The notes: generated by a model from the sequence alone, not told the origin. Shown: positions 1 through 10,880, counted from the first letter of the stretch. The stretch: 64,000 nt of DNA from Porphyrobacter sp. (GCA_016125555.1 WGLN01000014.1:1-64000); one strand, 5' to 3'. Program-made: numbers and translations.

Positions 1-2842
1 ACTGCAGGAACTCGATGCCGGTCAGCGTGTCGGTGCCGTCCGGGCCGACCACCTGGAACACGCCGGTCGAGGTCTGGGTGACGGTGTACTGCGCACGCGT
101 CCCGCTGACGATCGCCGTGTCGACATTGCCGCCGCCGTCGAGCACATCATCACCGAGCCCGCCTTCGAAGAAGTCGGCGAAGGCGCCTCCCCGCAGCGTG
201 TCGTTGCCGCCGAGGCCGCGCACGAGCCCGCGGGTCTCGCCGCCGGTGTTGTCGTAGCTATCGTTGCCTTCGCCCAGCCAGACGTCGCCCTCCAGCAAGC
301 CATTGTTGTGGAGCGTGTTGCCTTCGGCCCCGTAGAAGAACACCGCGATCGATCCGCTGATCGTGCCGTTGTTGGTCACCGTGGTCGAGCCGCCGCTGCG
401 CGGGAAGCTGGCCACTCCGACCGAGCGCGCACCCTCGACCGCGCCTTCGCCCACCGCGGCGACGATGAAGCCGTCATTGGTGAGATTGCCGCCCCCGCGG
501 AAGCCCACCGCGACGGCGCCCGCGACAGGGTGGGTGGTGATCGTATCGTAGATCGAAGGATCGGAGACATTGACCCCCTCGGCATAGATCAGGCCAGTGT
601 TGAAGAAGGCCTGGTTGCCGAACAGGTCGGTGCCCTCGGCGTTCACCCCGTCGGCCGCATGCGAGCCCGAGATCGCGATGACGTCACCCGAGTTGATGAA
701 ATGGCGGCTTTGCGAATCCACCCATGCGCCAAGCACGTTGCCGGAGGCGGAATAGATGTTGATCTCGCCGCGGTTGACGATGTCGCCCTCGACATAGACC
801 GCAATCCCGACGATGCCGACATCGTGGCTCCCGACGATCGGACCGGTGGCCTCGACGGCGACCAGCCCGTTGTTGATGAAATCAACGAAGCCGGTCTGGC
901 GGCTGAGGGCGACGCCGTTCGCGAAATGGGTCTGATCGTTGATCGAGGCCAACACGCCGTCATTCACGAAGGTCGCGAGTGTCTCCCCGGCCCTGAACAG
1001 GAAGCCCTCCCCGACGGTGAAGTAGAAATCCTCCTCGCTAACGACGAATTCGTATGATCCCTGGCTGAAGGGATCGGGATCGTTGATGACGTATTCGGAC
1101 ACGTAGGTTTCGCGCGGGGTGTAGTCGAGCCCCGCCGCCGCGCCGGGGCGCAGCGCCGCAGCACCGCCGGCGACGGCGTCGAAGCCGCCGAAGCCGGGCG
1201 CGGAATTGATCGCGACCGCCGCCACGGCGGTGACCAGAACAGTGAAGCCGTCCTTCTCCCACGCGTGGTAGGTCACGCCTGCGAAATCCACATCGGCCCC
1301 GCGCGTCCAACTGCCCGCCAGGTGGACGGTGTCGGTCGCGGTGGCGTCGACCCAGAAGGTGGTGGCGTCATCGCTCAGATTGGCGATCGCGGCCTCGTCC
1401 AGCGCGAGCTGCTGGTTGCCACGCAATTTAATGGCGTCGATGCCGAGCAGGCGCTGCCCCGCGAGCATCGCGCCGAGACTGAAATTGCGCGCGCCCGCAG
1501 CCATCGCCAGCACATCGAAACCGCTGCCGCCGTTGATCGCCGCGAAGGTGTAGTCGCCCAGCTCGATCCGGTCCGCGCCGCTGCCGCCCTCGACGTAATC
1601 GCCCCCTTCGGTGACGATCGTGTCATTGCCGAACTCGCCGAACAGCCCGTCATTGCCCGCCCCGCCGACGAGCAGATCGTCGCCGAACCCGCCGAGCAGC
1701 AAGTCCCGGCCGCCGAAGCCCAGCAGCGTGTCGTTGCCGCGATTGCCGGTGACCACATCGGAAAAAGCCCCGCCCTCGAAGCGGTCGTCCTGCCAGCCCA
1801 TGTCGACGACGCCCTCGACCTGCCCCGAACCGGTGAACAGGTCGCTGCCCTCGCCCATGAAGACATCGCCGCGGATCAGCCCGTCGTTGCGGATGACATC
1901 GTCGGTTTCCTCGTTGACGATCAGGCCTTCGATCACGCCGCCTGCGGCATTGAGGATGTCGGTGATGTTGTAGACCGCGAATTCGGCGCGGATCGTACCG
2001 TAGTTGACGATCGAGGTCGCCGCGGAGAAGGAATAGATGGCGAAGGAGGTTCCGTTCACGTCCGTCGCCAGCGCCTCGATCAGCCCATGGTTGGTCACGG
2101 CCGGATCGCCCGTGTCGAGATCGGGCCCGCCGATCTCGATGGCGATCGCCAGATCGGGTGCCTCGGCGAGGATCTGGCCGGTGGCGTGGTTGTTGATGAT
2201 AGTGCCGTTGAAAGACGAGATCGTCGTCGCGTTACCACCGTTCGAGAGCGGGGTCGATTCGAGCGTGCGGGCCGCCATGATGCCCGAATTCTCCACCAGC
2301 GCGTAACGCCCGGCCTGGACGACGCGGGCCCACCCGGATTCTGAGACGGTGAAGATCTCGCCGGTGTTGACGACCCGGTCGGCACCGTTGTTGAGCGCGA
2401 CCTGGCTTGCGCTGCGCAGGTAGATCGTACCGTTGTTGTAGATGTCCGGCTGGTCGCCGACCACGAAGAACACCTGCGGCCGGTCGGTCTCGATCCAGAC
2501 GATGCCGTTGTTGGTGAGCGTGCCGCCGAGGCCCGAGCGCAGCATGGTCGGAAGGTCGGTGGCGTAGAAGATTTCGTCCGCGCCGAAGGTGAAGTTGGAG
2601 AACTCGCCGGACACGAGGATTTCCTCGGTCCGTTCGGGCGCAATCGGGGCCGGGCCGGGATCGGGGATGATGCTGCTGCCCGAGGAAGCGGCGTTCTCCT
2701 CGCGCAGCAGCGCGGCGGCGCCGACCACCCTTGAATTGATATCACGCCCTTCCAAGGCGAAGATGCGTCCGGCAAAGCCTTCCGAAGGATCGCGCAGCGT
2801 GTCGAGGACCCCGGAGAAACGGGAGCGGGAAATCGGCGTCAT
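1..2842 (-). CDS. RTX / beta-solenoid surface adhesin, type I secretion substrate (C-terminus cut by window edge)
   Basis: An open frame of 947 codons runs from an ATG at 2842 to the window edge without a stop. It has no signal peptide (starts MTPISRSRF), as expected for a substrate with a C-terminal type I secretion signal. The protein has two similar halves. Residues ~110-320 hold about eight N-x-G-x-[ILV] turns (TNNGI, VNTGEI, VNYGTI), followed at ~350-410 by calcium-binding GGxGxD nonapeptides (GGFGDDLL, GGAGNDGLF). Residues ~625-850 repeat the N-x-G turns and ~855-910 repeat the calcium motifs (GGLGDDVLDGG). The last visible residues (TDTLTGIEFL) look like a normal RTX C-terminal tail, so little is probably missing. 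It is the last gene behind tolC, ABC and HlyD genes. Inferred role: secreted surface or matrix protein folding in calcium; ligand unknown, and no enzymatic domain recognised. Confidence 0.85.
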   Translation of the reverse strand, partial: MTPISRSRFSGVLDTLRDPSEGFAGRIFALEGRDINSRVVGAAALLREENAASSGSSIIPDPGPAPIAPERTEEILVSGEFSNFTFGADEIFYATDLPTMLRSGLGGTLTNNGIVWIETDRPQVFFVVGDQPDIYNNGTIYLRSASQVALNNGADRVVNTGEIFTVSESGWARVVQAGRYALVENSGIMAARTLESTPLSNGGNATTISSFNGTIINNHATGQILAEAPDLAIAIEIGGPDLDTGDPAVTNHGLIEALATDVNGTSFAIYSFSAATSIVNYGTIRAEFAVYNITDILNAAGGVIEGLIVNEETDDVIRNDGLIRGDVFMGEGSDLFTGSGQVEGVVDMGWQDDRFEGGAFSDVVTGNRGNDTLLGFGGRDLLLGGFGDDLLVGGAGNDGLFGEFGNDTIVTEGGDYVEGGSGADRIELGDYTFAAINGGSGFDVLAMAAGARNFSLGAMLAGQRLLGIDAIKLRGNQQLALDEAAIANLSDDATTFWVDATATDTVHLAGSWTRGADVDFAGVTYHAWEKDGFTVLVTAVAAVAINSAPGFGGFDAVAGGAAALRPGAAAGLDYTPRETYVSEYVINDPDPFSQGSYEFVVSEEDFYFTVGEGFLFRAGETLATFVNDGVLASINDQTHFANGVALSRQTGFVDFINNGLVAVEATGPIVGSHDVGIVGIAVYVEGDIVNRGEINIYSASGNVLGAWVDSQSRHFINSGDVIAISGSHAADGVNAEGTDLFGNQAFFNTGLIYAEGVNVSDPSIYDTITTHPVAGAVAVGFRGGGNLTNDGFIVAAVGEGAVEGARSVGVASFPRSGGSTTVTNNGTISGSIAVFFYGAEGNTLHNNGLLEGDVWLGEGNDSYDNTGGETRGLVRGLGGNDTLRGGAFADFFEGGLGDDVLDGGGNVDTAIVSGTRAQYTVTQTSTGVFQVVGPDGTDTLTGIEFLQ

Positions 2843-2931
2843 GGAAAGTGCAGGCCCCCTCAGAAATCAGGATCTGCATACAGCAATTTCACGAAAGAAA
2901 AGAGGTTGAAAACACGTCGTGGCAGGGAGCG

Positions 2932-4086
2932 TCACTGCTCCTGCATCGCGTGCGAGACGGTCTTGAAGATCGGCTTGGTCAGGTAGTTCCAGACGCTGGT
3001 CTTGCCGGTCAGGATCTCGGCGGTCGCGGTCATGCCCGGTTGCAGGTCCACGCGCACGCTGCCCTGGTCCTCGCGCATGGTCGAGGTGTCGACCTCGAGA
3101 TTGACGCGGTAATAGGCCTGGCTCGCCCCGTTCTGCGCGGTTTCGACGATGGTGTCGGGGCTGATGAACACCACCTTCCCGCGCGCCGATCCGTAGATCG
3201 CGCTGTCATAGGCATCGAAATTGACCCGCGCGCGCTGGCCGAGCCTGACGAAGGCGATGTCGCGCGGGGAGACCCGGCTCTCGACGATCAGCTTCTGCCC
3301 GGCGGGAACGATCTGCAGCACTTCCTCGCCGGCGCGCACCACTCCGCCGATGGTGGTGATCCGCACGTTCTTGACGATCCCGTCGGTCGGCGCGGTGATG
3401 CGCGCGGCGGCGAGGCTGTCCTCCGCCCGCGCCAGCTGCTCGCGCGCGGCGGCAAGCTGTTCGCCGGTGGTGGCCGCCTCGTCCTGCAAGCCGTTCAGAT
3501 ATTGCGCGCGCAGGTTGGTGATGCGTCCCTCGGTCTCCACCACCGCGCGGCGCATCGCGATGATCTCGCTGCGCGCCACGTCGCCCGTGTCGAGCAGCGG
3601 CAGATTGAGGTCGAGCTCCTGCTGCTGGAGCCGCGCCATGTCGCGCAGGGTGCCTAGCTCGGCGTCGAGGCTGGCACGGCGCTGCGCGTAGAGCCTGCGC
3701 TGGTTCGCGGTGAGATCGGGAAAATCGGCGAGCGAGGCCGGGAAGGTGAGCGGACGCTGGTATAGCTCGGCCTCCAGCCGCGCCATGCGGCTTTCGAGCG
3801 CGGCGACCTTGACGCGGGCCTCGCGCCGCGCCGCCGCGAGCTGCACCGTGTCGAGCGCGATCAGCAGGTCGCCGGCCTTGACCCGGGCGCCCTCGCGCAC
3901 CGCGATGCGCGCGATGGTGCCATCCTGCTCGCTCTGGACGACCTGCACCCGCGCGAAGGGCACCACCCGACCCGGCGCACGCGCAACCTGGTCGAGCTCG
4001 GCCCACACCGACCACAGGATAAAGCCGAGGATCGCCGCCGCGATCGTGATGATGATCAGCCCGCCGGGCCTGAGCCAACGGGTCAC
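2932..4086 (-). CDS. HlyD/LapC-family periplasmic adaptor of a type I secretion system
   Basis: 384 residues. The GTG start is chosen because it overlaps the TGA of the upstream ABC gene (GTGA), which implies translational coupling, and because it places the only membrane helix (LIIITIAAAILGFILW) at residues ~10-27. A biotinyl-lipoyl-like strand follows (DGTIARIAVREGARVKAGD), then a long coiled-coil hairpin (~85-230) and a C-terminal beta-barrel region, the usual membrane fusion protein layout. The adaptor links the inner-membrane ABC exporter to the TolC channel. It lies between the ABC gene and the RTX protein it presumably helps export. An open frame continues upstream of the chosen start inside the ABC gene, but that part has arginine-rich shadow composition and is not counted. 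Confidence 0.93.
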   Translation of the reverse strand: MTRWLRPGGLIIITIAAAILGFILWSVWAELDQVARAPGRVVPFARVQVVQSEQDGTIARIAVREGARVKAGDLLIALDTVQLAAARREARVKVAALESRMARLEAELYQRPLTFPASLADFPDLTANQRRLYAQRRASLDAELGTLRDMARLQQQELDLNLPLLDTGDVARSEIIAMRRAVVETEGRITNLRAQYLNGLQDEAATTGEQLAAAREQLARAEDSLAAARITAPTDGIVKNVRITTIGGVVRAGEEVLQIVPAGQKLIVESRVSPRDIAFVRLGQRARVNFDAYDSAIYGSARGKVVFISPDTIVETAQNGASQAYYRVNLEVDTSTMREDQGSVRVDLQPGMTATAEILTGKTSVWNYLTKPIFKTVSHAMQEQ

Positions 4087-6194
4087 GACGCCCCTCCGCC
4101 GCCCAGCCGGGTGCTGACGAAGCTTTCGCCCGCGGCCCTTGCAGGCGCGGAGAACTCGCGAATCTTGCGCAGGAACTCCTCGGCCGGCTCGCTGCTGACG
4201 ACGGTGCCGCGGGCCATCACCACCACCCGGTCGAAGCGTTCGACCAGCGGCAGCTTGTGGGTCGCCATGACGAGGATGCCGTCCTTGCCGATCCGCGCCA
4301 TCACCGCATCGAGCACCGCCTTCTCGCTCGCCGCGTCGAGCGCCGCGGTGGGCTCGTCGAGCAGCCACACCGAAGGCGCGGCGTGGATCAGGCGGTTCAA
4401 TGCCACCAGCGCGCGCTGCCCGCCCGACAGGCCCGCGCCGCCTTCCTGCACCTCGGAATCGAGCCCGCGACTGCCCCCGGCGAACAGCGCGTCGAGCCCG
4501 GTCGCCTGCGCCACCGCGAGCAGATCATCGTCGCTCACCCCGCCCAGCCCCATGGTCAGGCTGTCGCGCAGGGTGCCGCGCACCAGCCGCGCGTTCTGCG
4601 ACAGGTAGCCGATATTGCGCCGCAGCGTCTCCTCGGCGACCTGTGCGAGGTCGAGCCCGCCGAGCGTGATCGTGCCCGTGATCGGCGTGTAGAGCCCGGC
4701 GAGCAGCTTGAGCAGGGTCGACTTGCCCGCGCCGACCCCGCCGAGCAGCGCGACCTTCTCGCCCGGGCGGAAGGCCAGCCGCTCGATCGCCACCGCCTCG
4801 CCGCCTGCACCGCGATAGGCGAAGCGCACCTCGGTGAGCGCCAGCGGCCCGGCAAGGCGGCCGGGCCGCAGCCCCCCGCGCGAGGCGGTCTTCTCGACCG
4901 GGTGCTGCATCAGCATGTCGAGCCCCTTGAGCGAGGAGCGCGCATAGCCCCATTGCACGATCAGCCCCGGCAGCTGCGCGATCAGCGGGCCGTTGATCCG
5001 CCCGACGATGATCGAGCAGGCGAGCAGCGCACCGGTGGTGATCGACCCGGTCGCGGCGAGATAGGCGCCGAGGCACAGGACCGCGGTGTAGGTGACCTGC
5101 TGCATCGTCGAGAACAGCGAGCCCGACACCGCCGCGGCGCGCTTCACCGGGTCCTCGTAGTGGTGGATCTCGCGGATCAGCCGGTTCCAGCGTGCCAGCA
5201 TGTGCCACCCGCCGAGATTGGCCTTGAGCGTCTCGGAGGCGTCGAGCATCTCGACCAGCATGCCGTTCTTGCGGGTGCCGGTGACCTGCGCGCGCTCGGC
5301 GCCCTTGCGAATGATTCGTGCGAACAGCAGCGCCATGGCGATCGCCACCGGGAAGCTCACCAGCGGCACCAGCGCCACGGCCCCGCCGATGCTCGCCACC
5401 ACGATGATGAACAGCAACGCGAAGGGCAGGTCGGTGAGCACGAACAGCGAGCTAGCCGACATCACCTGGCGGATCTGCTCCTGCCCCTGGATCTGCGCCG
5501 CCATGGTCCCGATCCCGCCGGGGCGCGCATCGAGCCGGATCGCCTGCGCGCGGGCGAAGAAGAACTCGGAGACCTCGCGGTCGATGGCCTGCGCCTCGGC
5601 CTCGATCAGCACTCCGCGCAATGACCTGAGCGCAAGGTCGAGCAACAGCGCGAACAGCACGCCGAGGGTCAGCACCACGAGCGTCTCGAAGCTGGCGAGC
5701 GGGATCACCCGGTCATAGAGCTGCATCGCGTAGAGCGAGGTCGCCAGCGTCAGGATGTTGGCGAAAATCGTCGCGAGGCCGGCGAGCAGCAGCGCGCGGC
5801 TGCGGCGGCGGATCGCGCGGGCGAAGACGGCGAAGGCGCTGGGCTCCTCCTCGCCGAGCGGGTCGGCAAAGGCGAGCCGGAACCACGCCTGCCTGTCGGC
5901 ATCGTAAGCGAGCGTGCCGCCGGTGACCAGCGCCACCGCGTCCTCACCGATCCATTGCCGCGCTGCGCGCCAGCCCTCGGCCGGGTCGTGGACCAGCAGC
6001 GGGAATTCGTCGGGGCGCGGTCGGCCCGTGATCGCCTGAGGCGGGGACCAGTCGAGCGCGGCGCGCAAGGCTTCGAGCGCGGCCGGCCCCTCGGGCAGCG
6101 CGGCCGTGTCGCAGGTGTCGGCCCAGCCCGGCGGCAGGGCATGACCCGCCGCGTCGGCACAGGCCTCGATTGCAGCAAGAAGATCCGCGCCCAT
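4083..6194 (-). CDS. LapB-type type I secretion ABC transporter (permease/ATPase)
   Basis: 703 residues. The N-terminal ~130 residues occupy the place of a C39 peptidase domain but show no C39 active-site motif, so this is a C39-like substrate-binding domain of the kind found in RTX adhesin exporters. An ABC exporter membrane domain follows, with several helices from ~150 to 420 and the segment SLYAMQLYDRVIP, typical of the LapB/LssB group. The nucleotide-binding domain has Walker A GGVGAGKST (~485), signature LSGGQ (~588) and Walker B VWLLDEPTAALD (~605). An AGGA ribosome-binding site precedes the ATG. The gene lies 15 bases after tolC and overlaps the HlyD gene by 4 bases. It energises export of the neighbouring RTX protein through the adaptor and TolC. 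Confidence 0.95.
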   Translation of the reverse strand: MGADLLAAIEACADAAGHALPPGWADTCDTAALPEGPAALEALRAALDWSPPQAITGRPRPDEFPLLVHDPAEGWRAARQWIGEDAVALVTGGTLAYDADRQAWFRLAFADPLGEEEPSAFAVFARAIRRRSRALLLAGLATIFANILTLATSLYAMQLYDRVIPLASFETLVVLTLGVLFALLLDLALRSLRGVLIEAEAQAIDREVSEFFFARAQAIRLDARPGGIGTMAAQIQGQEQIRQVMSASSLFVLTDLPFALLFIIVVASIGGAVALVPLVSFPVAIAMALLFARIIRKGAERAQVTGTRKNGMLVEMLDASETLKANLGGWHMLARWNRLIREIHHYEDPVKRAAAVSGSLFSTMQQVTYTAVLCLGAYLAATGSITTGALLACSIIVGRINGPLIAQLPGLIVQWGYARSSLKGLDMLMQHPVEKTASRGGLRPGRLAGPLALTEVRFAYRGAGGEAVAIERLAFRPGEKVALLGGVGAGKSTLLKLLAGLYTPITGTITLGGLDLAQVAEETLRRNIGYLSQNARLVRGTLRDSLTMGLGGVSDDDLLAVAQATGLDALFAGGSRGLDSEVQEGGAGLSGGQRALVALNRLIHAAPSVWLLDEPTAALDAASEKAVLDAVMARIGKDGILVMATHKLPLVERFDRVVVMARGTVVSSEPAEEFLRKIREFSAPARAAGESFVSTRLGGGGAS

Positions 6195-6209
6195 GATCCG
6201 TTCCTAGCC

Positions 6210-7559
6210 CTAGAGGCCCGCCGGACGCCAGCGGCACGACAGCGCGAGGATGCGCGTCGCGCTCGCCGCGGCGTTCACCCGCGCGTCGCTTTCGGAGATC
6301 CGCGAGGAGACGAGTTCGCGCGCGGCGTTCATGACGTCGAGCCAGCTGCGCCGCCCGGCAACGAACTGGCGCTGGTAGCTCGCCTGCAGGTCCGCCGCCG
6401 CGCCGCTGGCGAGCGCGCCGTTCTCGGCCTGCGCACGGTTGGCGCGCAGCGCAACATATTCGCCCGCCAGCCGCGCCCGCACCTCGCGCTCGGCCGCGCC
6501 CAGTTGCGCGACGCTCTGGTCGACCCGCGCCTCGGCCCGGTCGATCGCCGAAAAGCGCGACAGGCCGTTGCCGGTCTGGGCGCGCAGCACCAGGGCGGCG
6601 CGCGCGCCGGTCAGCTCGTTCTGGGAGAGCTGCAACAGCAATTGCGGCCACAGCGCGCCCCGGGCGATGCGCACCTCGGCCTCGGCGGCGTCGATCTGCT
6701 TGTCGAGCCGGGCGAGCGCGGGGGTGCAGGCGAGCATCTGGTCGAAGGCGAGCCCTTCGGGCGGGACCGCGGCGAAGATCGCCTCGCCGGGCAGCGCCGG
6801 CGGCGTGTCGACGCTTCCGACAAGCGCCTCGAGCCGCACCAGCGCGTTGGCGCCCGCTTCCTCGACCGCAGCCAGCTCGATCTCGAGCTGGGTCAGGCGC
6901 GAGCGCGCGAGAGTGAGGTCGGCGAGCGGGGAGACCTGCTGCGCCACGCGCCGCTCGATCGATGCGACCAGCGTGCGGTGCTCGGCGATCCCGGCCTTGA
7001 TCGCACTGGCGCGCTCCGCGGCGCGCACCACCCCGAACCATGCCTCGACGATGCCGGTCAGCACGCCCAGCCGCGCCTCGCGCAGCCCCTCGGCCCCGGC
7101 GTCGCGCAGCGCGCGTGCGGCGTCGATCTGGTTGGCGATGGTCCCGCCCGCCCAGATCGGCTGTTCGAGCGCGACGTTGACCGCCAGCCCGTCGATATCG
7201 GCGGCGTTCGAGCCGCGGGTCGCGGCGAGCGCCTCGGCGGAAAGGCTGGGATAGCGCCGCCACTTCGCCGCATCGAGATCGGCCTGCGACACCGCCAGCG
7301 CGGCGCGGCTGGCGATCACCTGCGGGTTTTCCGACAGGGCCCGGTCGGCGAGGGCGGCAAGGCTCGGCGGGAGACCGTCGGGCACCGCGGCCGCGGCAGG
7401 CTGCGGAGCGGAATCGTCGACCGGGCCATAGGTCGCCTCCTGCGCCTGCGCGAAGCCGCCTGCGAGCAGCGCGGCGATCCCGGGCACGAGCCACCGCGCG
7501 CCCGGCCTGCGCCGCGCGAAGCGATCCTGCGGAAGAAGGTGCGTTGCCGGAGTGCCCAT
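6210..7559 (-). CDS. TolC/LapE-family outer membrane channel of the type I secretion system
   Basis: 449 residues. The ATG at 7559 is chosen because it gives a plausible though long signal peptide (WLVPGIAALLAGGFAQAQ, cut near residue 40). The open frame continues further upstream into the divergent region with unlike composition. The mature protein has two alanine/glutamate-rich helical repeats typical of outer membrane efflux proteins, with LADRALSENPQVIASRAAL at the start of the first and an SRISESDARVNAA helix near the end. It is the first gene of the operon, so the operon promoter must lie in the 189-base divergent region shared with the epimerase gene. No clean -35/-10 pair was found there. 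Role: outer-membrane exit duct for the RTX adhesin. Confidence 0.9.
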   Translation of the reverse strand: MGTPATHLLPQDRFARRRPGARWLVPGIAALLAGGFAQAQEATYGPVDDSAPQPAAAAVPDGLPPSLAALADRALSENPQVIASRAALAVSQADLDAAKWRRYPSLSAEALAATRGSNAADIDGLAVNVALEQPIWAGGTIANQIDAARALRDAGAEGLREARLGVLTGIVEAWFGVVRAAERASAIKAGIAEHRTLVASIERRVAQQVSPLADLTLARSRLTQLEIELAAVEEAGANALVRLEALVGSVDTPPALPGEAIFAAVPPEGLAFDQMLACTPALARLDKQIDAAEAEVRIARGALWPQLLLQLSQNELTGARAALVLRAQTGNGLSRFSAIDRAEARVDQSVAQLGAAEREVRARLAGEYVALRANRAQAENGALASGAAADLQASYQRQFVAGRRSWLDVMNAARELVSSRISESDARVNAAASATRILALSCRWRPAGL

Positions 7560-7748
7560 GCCCGTTGCCGCCGGCGGCGCGCCGCAAGGGCCGCCGCTGC
7601 TGTGTCCAAGCCCCGTGCAATCGGCTGCAATTGCCGCACAGACAAGCGAAAACTTGGTTTCCCAGGTCGGCAACGCCGGCAATGTTGTTGCATCGCCGCA
7701 CCAAGCCCAGCAATAGGGCCGCTTGCAGCCCTTGGGGACAAGCCTGTC

Positions 7749-8762
7749 ATGCGCACCGTTCTCGTTACCGGATCGGCCGGGTTCATCGGCTTTCACCTGT
7801 CGCAGCTGCTCCTCGACGAGGGCTTCCGCGTCGTCGGCTATGACGGCATGACCGACTATTACGACGTGCGCATCAAGCAGCGCCGCCACCAGATGCTGCT
7901 CCAGCATCCGCATTTCAGCTGCACCGAGGGGATGCTGGAGGATTTCGGCACGCTACACGCCCTCGCCGCGGCCGAGCAGCCCGACGCGATCGTCCACCTC
8001 GCCGCGCAGGCGGGGGTGCGCTACAGCCTCGAGAACCCGCGCGCCTATGTCGATGCGAACCTCGTGGGCACCTTCAACGTCATGGAATGCGCGCGCGAAC
8101 TGGGCGTGGATCACCTGCTGATGGCCTCCACCTCGTCGGTCTATGGCGCCAACACCGACATGCCCTTCACCGAGGTGCAGAAGGTCGACACCCCGCTCAC
8201 CCTCTACGCGGCGACCAAGAAGGCGAACGAGGCGATGGCGCATTCCTATGCCCACCTCTGGAACCTGCCGACCACCTGCTTCCGCTTCTTCACGGTCTAC
8301 GGCCCGTGGGGGCGGCCCGACATGGCGCTGTTCAAGTTCACCCGCGGGATTCTCGAAGGCACCCCCATCGACATCTACAACGAGGGCGAGATGTACCGCG
8401 ATTTCACCTATGTCGCCGACCTGGTGCGCGGCATCCGCCTGCTGATCGACACGCCCCCGGTGCGGCCCGAAAGCCTCGAGGACATCGCGCCGGGCGACAG
8501 CCTCTCGCCCGTCGCGCCCTTCCGGGTGGTCAATATCGGCAATGGCGAGAAGGTGCGGCTGATGGATTTCGTCACCGCCATCGAGGAGGAATGCGGGCGC
8601 GCGGCGGTGAAGAACTTCCTGCCGATGCAGCCCGGCGACGTGCCCGCGACCTGGGCCGACACCACGCTGCTCCAGAACCTCACCGGCTATGCCCCGCAGA
8701 CCTCCTTCCGCGAAGGCGTCAAGCGCTTCGTGGCGTGGTACCGCGAATACTACCGGGTGTAA
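7749..8762 (+). CDS. NAD-dependent UDP-uronate 4-epimerase (UDP-glucuronate/galacturonate type)
   Basis: 337 residues, an extended short-chain dehydrogenase. The N-terminus has the Rossmann motif GSAGFIG (~8-14). The catalytic centre shows the serine segment STSSVYG and the YAATKKA motif (YxxxK). The FRFFTVYGPWGRPDMAL segment is characteristic of the UDP-glucuronate 4-epimerase group (LpsL/Cap1J). It would interconvert UDP-glucuronate and UDP-galacturonate in the cytoplasm for capsule or LPS synthesis. It is divergent from the secretion operon and lies 840 bases before a UDP-sugar 6-dehydrogenase, a natural partner that makes UDP-uronic acids. Exact substrate cannot be fixed from sequence alone. 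It is convergent with the exported protein gene after it, 6 bases apart. Confidence 0.92.
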   Translation: MRTVLVTGSAGFIGFHLSQLLLDEGFRVVGYDGMTDYYDVRIKQRRHQMLLQHPHFSCTEGMLEDFGTLHALAAAEQPDAIVHLAAQAGVRYSLENPRAYVDANLVGTFNVMECARELGVDHLLMASTSSVYGANTDMPFTEVQKVDTPLTLYAATKKANEAMAHSYAHLWNLPTTCFRFFTVYGPWGRPDMALFKFTRGILEGTPIDIYNEGEMYRDFTYVADLVRGIRLLIDTPPVRPESLEDIAPGDSLSPVAPFRVVNIGNGEKVRLMDFVTAIEEECGRAAVKNFLPMQPGDVPATWADTTLLQNLTGYAPQTSFREGVKRFVAWYREYYRV

Positions 8763-8768
8763 GGCGGC

Positions 8769-9446
8769 TCAGGCGCCCGGCGGGTTCTCGGCGGGCGGCG
8801 TCCCGTCGAGCGGCACCTGCTCCTCGCTGCCGTCATCGAAGGGGCCGGGCTTGGAAGGTTCGACCGGCGGCTGACGCGCTTCGGTGTCGACCGGCGGCGG
8901 GGTGAGCGAGGGATCGCGCTCGCCGGGGATCGCCCCGTCGCGCTCGCGCTCGAGCCGCTGCATGTATTCGCGCTCGATCATCTCGACCCGCTCCTGCTCG
9001 GCGGCGGCCTCGGAATCGATGGTGGCGAGCCGCTTCTGGCGGGCTTCCTCGATCAGCTGACTGAAACGCACACTGTCCGCCTCGGAGCGGTCCTTGTAGG
9101 CCGCCTCGATGAACTTCTGGGTGCAGCCGGTGAATCCGCCCAGGCCCGCCGGGCTGCAGCTCATCGCCCCGAAATCGCCGATATACTTGATCTCCTCGAC
9201 CCGCCGCGCCCAGGCGACGTTCTCGGGCGAGTCGGAATTGCGCAGGTTCTTGGGGATGCGGTAGCGATCGGCCTCGACCAGGATCTCGCAGACCACCAGT
9301 TCGCCGTCCTTGGCCTCGGGGCATTCGTCGGCGCTGTAGGCGATCACCATGTTGATCTTCTCGTTCGCGCCCTGCGCCGAAGCGGGCGCGGCGGCGGCAA
9401 ACGCCGCGGCGGCGGCGAGCGAAGCGGGGGCGAGCAGGTGCTTCAT
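8769..9446 (-). CDS. Exported protein of unknown function
   Basis: 225 residues, not recognised as a named family. It has a clear signal peptide (MKHLLAPASLAAAAAFAAAAPASAQG, cleavage after ASA near residue 24; the count is split here only for reading). The mature part holds four cysteines (ECPEAKDGELVVCE, MSCSPAG, TGCTQ), suggesting two disulfides in the periplasm. A charged helix follows (~115-175, rich in E, R and A), and then a proline-rich, acidic low-complexity tail. It stands alone between two sugar-nucleotide genes on the opposite strand, and the context gives no function. Proteins of this look are common in sphingomonads, which is family resemblance only. Confidence 0.75.
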   Translation of the reverse strand: MKHLLAPASLAAAAAFAAAAPASAQGANEKINMVIAYSADECPEAKDGELVVCEILVEADRYRIPKNLRNSDSPENVAWARRVEEIKYIGDFGAMSCSPAGLGGFTGCTQKFIEAAYKDRSEADSVRFSQLIEEARQKRLATIDSEAAAEQERVEMIEREYMQRLERERDGAIPGERDPSLTPPPVDTEARQPPVEPSKPGPFDDGSEEQVPLDGTPPAENPPGA

Positions 9447-9601
9447 CGCGAATGATCCTCGTTTACGGGGCGTCCTTCGCCCCTGCCATGCCTTCGGGCA
9501 GACCCGCTTGTCTAGAGCGCTTGCGCTGAACCGCCCGTGAAGCGGCGCCCTGCCGCGTGGTTAGCGAAAAATTGAGTCCTGTTAATCTACACGCCGCGGC
9601 C

Positions 9602-10879
<1,278 letters not shown>

Positions 10880-10880
10880 A

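Noticed and set aside
1265-2344. Plus-strand open frame of 359 residues at the left end
   Set aside because: Lies antisense to the RTX gene, whose reading frame shows regular N-x-G and GGxGxD repeats.
5955-7748. N-terminal extension of the epimerase frame by ~598 residues
   Set aside because: It overlaps tolC and the ABC gene antisense. The Rossmann motif begins right after ATG 7749.
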